Notes under the pieces: model-generated
Databases searched by the model: none
The model's input: the letters and a program-made list of their open reading frames with translations, nothing else
What the model was told of the DNA's origin: nothing
Position numbers and translations under genes: made by a program
NCBI GenBank assembly: GCA_027055635.1
Contig: JALUMZ010000266.1
Span: 1 to 6,905, forward strand
DNA: 6,905 bases
Source of the DNA: Campylobacteraceae bacterium
Lineage (GTDB): Bacteria; Campylobacterota; Campylobacteria; Campylobacterales; Sulfurospirillaceae
Reading direction: 5' to 3'
Part shown: piece by piece, positions 6,106 through 6,905 of the stretch
Layout of the letters: the number at the start of each line of letters is the position of its first letter
How positions within the stretch are numbered: the first letter of the stretch is position 1

Positions 6106-6905
6106 ATGAAAAAAATATTAATGCTTTGTCTTGGTTTTTTTGGTTTATATGCCAGAGAAATAGCAGGCAAAGTTCCATTGGTATCTAAAGATATGGCACC
6201 TCATAGTGGAGGAGATCTGTTGGTCTCTTCCCAAATGATAGATAATATATTGCACTATCAAACTTGGGGTGAACTTTTTGTTTACCTCCAAGTACATTGG
6301 TTTAGGTTATTGTTTTTTGGTATCACTGTTGGTGTTTTGGTAGTATTTTTGTTGCACTATCTCATCATTGGACCAAAAAAGTTTGTACATAGCGGTAAAG
6401 GTATATTCGTTTACTCAGTTTTTAAAAGAGTAGTCCATTGGACGGCAGCTTTGGCATTTGTGCTAATGATACCTACTGGTTTTATGATGATTTTTGGAAA
6501 AGAGCTTGGTGGTGGTGATTTGGTATTGACTGCTAGATATATACATAGTATCGGAACAGTACTTTTTATAGTCTCTTTTGTTCCTATGTTTTTGATGTGG
6601 TTGATCCCGATGTTGCCTACGCTTGATGATATAAAATGGTTTTTGATGCTAGGGGGCTACTTAACGAAGAAGAAAGTTGTAGTTCCAGCAGGTCAATTTA
6701 ATGCCGGTCAAAAGATGTGGTTCTGGGTAGCGATGCTAGGTGGAATTGTGATGATCGGATCTGGAGCAATGATGTATTTTCAAGATTTTCATCTAGCTCT
6801 TTTAGATAGATTTGGACTTGATCAGATTGATTTGATAAGAGTAGCTGCGATAATCCATAACTTTTTAGGTATGGCAGTTGCAGCACTTTTCATTACTCAT
6901 CTATA
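6106..6905 (+). CDS. fdhC: Formate dehydrogenase cytochrome b subunit (3' end outside window)
   Basis: Diheme cytochrome b membrane anchor that transfers electrons from FdhB to quinone. 266 codons are visible and the frame is still open at the right edge. Residues 1-16 look like a Sec-type signal ending LYA, followed by about 50 hydrophilic residues before the first membrane helix. Hydrophobic segments lie at about 66-88, 109-130, 146-168, 205-224 and 246 to the edge. Candidate heme ligands are H111 in KRVVHW, H147, H251 and H265. The 14-residue spacing of the last pair equals that of E. coli FdnI H155/H169 as I recall it. The NAGQK motif at 199-203 is typical of the FdnI/FdoI family. The start is ATG 6106 with GGGAG at 6096-6100. 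Related proteins are about 300 residues, so probably only a few dozen residues are missing. Confidence 0.93.
   Translation, partial: MKKILMLCLGFFGLYAREIAGKVPLVSKDMAPHSGGDLLVSSQMIDNILHYQTWGELFVYLQVHWFRLLFFGITVGVLVVFLLHYLIIGPKKFVHSGKGIFVYSVFKRVVHWTAALAFVLMIPTGFMMIFGKELGGGDLVLTARYIHSIGTVLFIVSFVPMFLMWLIPMLPTLDDIKWFLMLGGYLTKKKVVVPAGQFNAGQKMWFWVAMLGGIVMIGSGAMMYFQDFHLALLDRFGLDQIDLIRVAAIIHNFLGMAVAALFITHL

Noticed and set aside
1..6905. Mobile elements, CRISPR arrays, rRNA or tRNA genes
   Set aside because: No transposase-like frames, terminal inverted repeats, spaced direct repeats or tRNA signatures were seen on either strand.

Overview
The window carries a periplasmic, selenocysteine-containing formate dehydrogenase locus. 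The low G+C content (mid-30s percent by eye), the AAGGAGG-type ribosome binding sites and the gene order (iron-sulfur protein, TorD-like chaperone, tiny twin-arginine protein, fdhA with an in-frame UGA, fdhB, fdhC) match my recollection of Campylobacterota such as Sulfurimonas, Sulfurovum, Campylobacter and Wolinella. A free-living Sulfurimonas-type organism is my best guess, but the genus cannot be fixed from this sequence alone. All genes are on the + strand.

Bases 2-1456 are the 3' part of a four-cluster [4Fe-4S] protein with a C-terminal CxxC...CxxC module. Its frame is open to the left edge. Bases 1469-2260 are a TorD/DmsD-like chaperone gene. Bases 2261-2453 are a 193-base gap without a convincing gene. 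It can fold into a long closing helix around a G+C-richer core, followed by a terminator-like hairpin that ends 30 bases before the next start codon. This looks like a cis-regulatory leader and is the least explained part of the window. Bases 2454-2645 encode a 63-residue Tat-exported protein of the formate-dehydrogenase-associated kind. Bases 2661-5486 are fdhA, 941 residues read through a UGA (Sec) at codon 187, with a SECIS-like hairpin just downstream. Bases 5497-6096 are fdhB (four [4Fe-4S] clusters), and 6106 to the right edge is the start of fdhC (cytochrome b subunit, truncated by the window).

Working model, from family knowledge: the TorD-like protein guards the FdhA twin-arginine signal while Mo/W-bis-MGD and Sec are installed. 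FdhA then carries FdhB across the membrane by the Tat system, and FdhC anchors the pair and passes electrons from formate to the quinone pool. The first gene and the tiny Tat protein are accessory, with no established mechanism. The selenocysteine insertion genes, fdhD and the Mo cofactor genes are not in this window.
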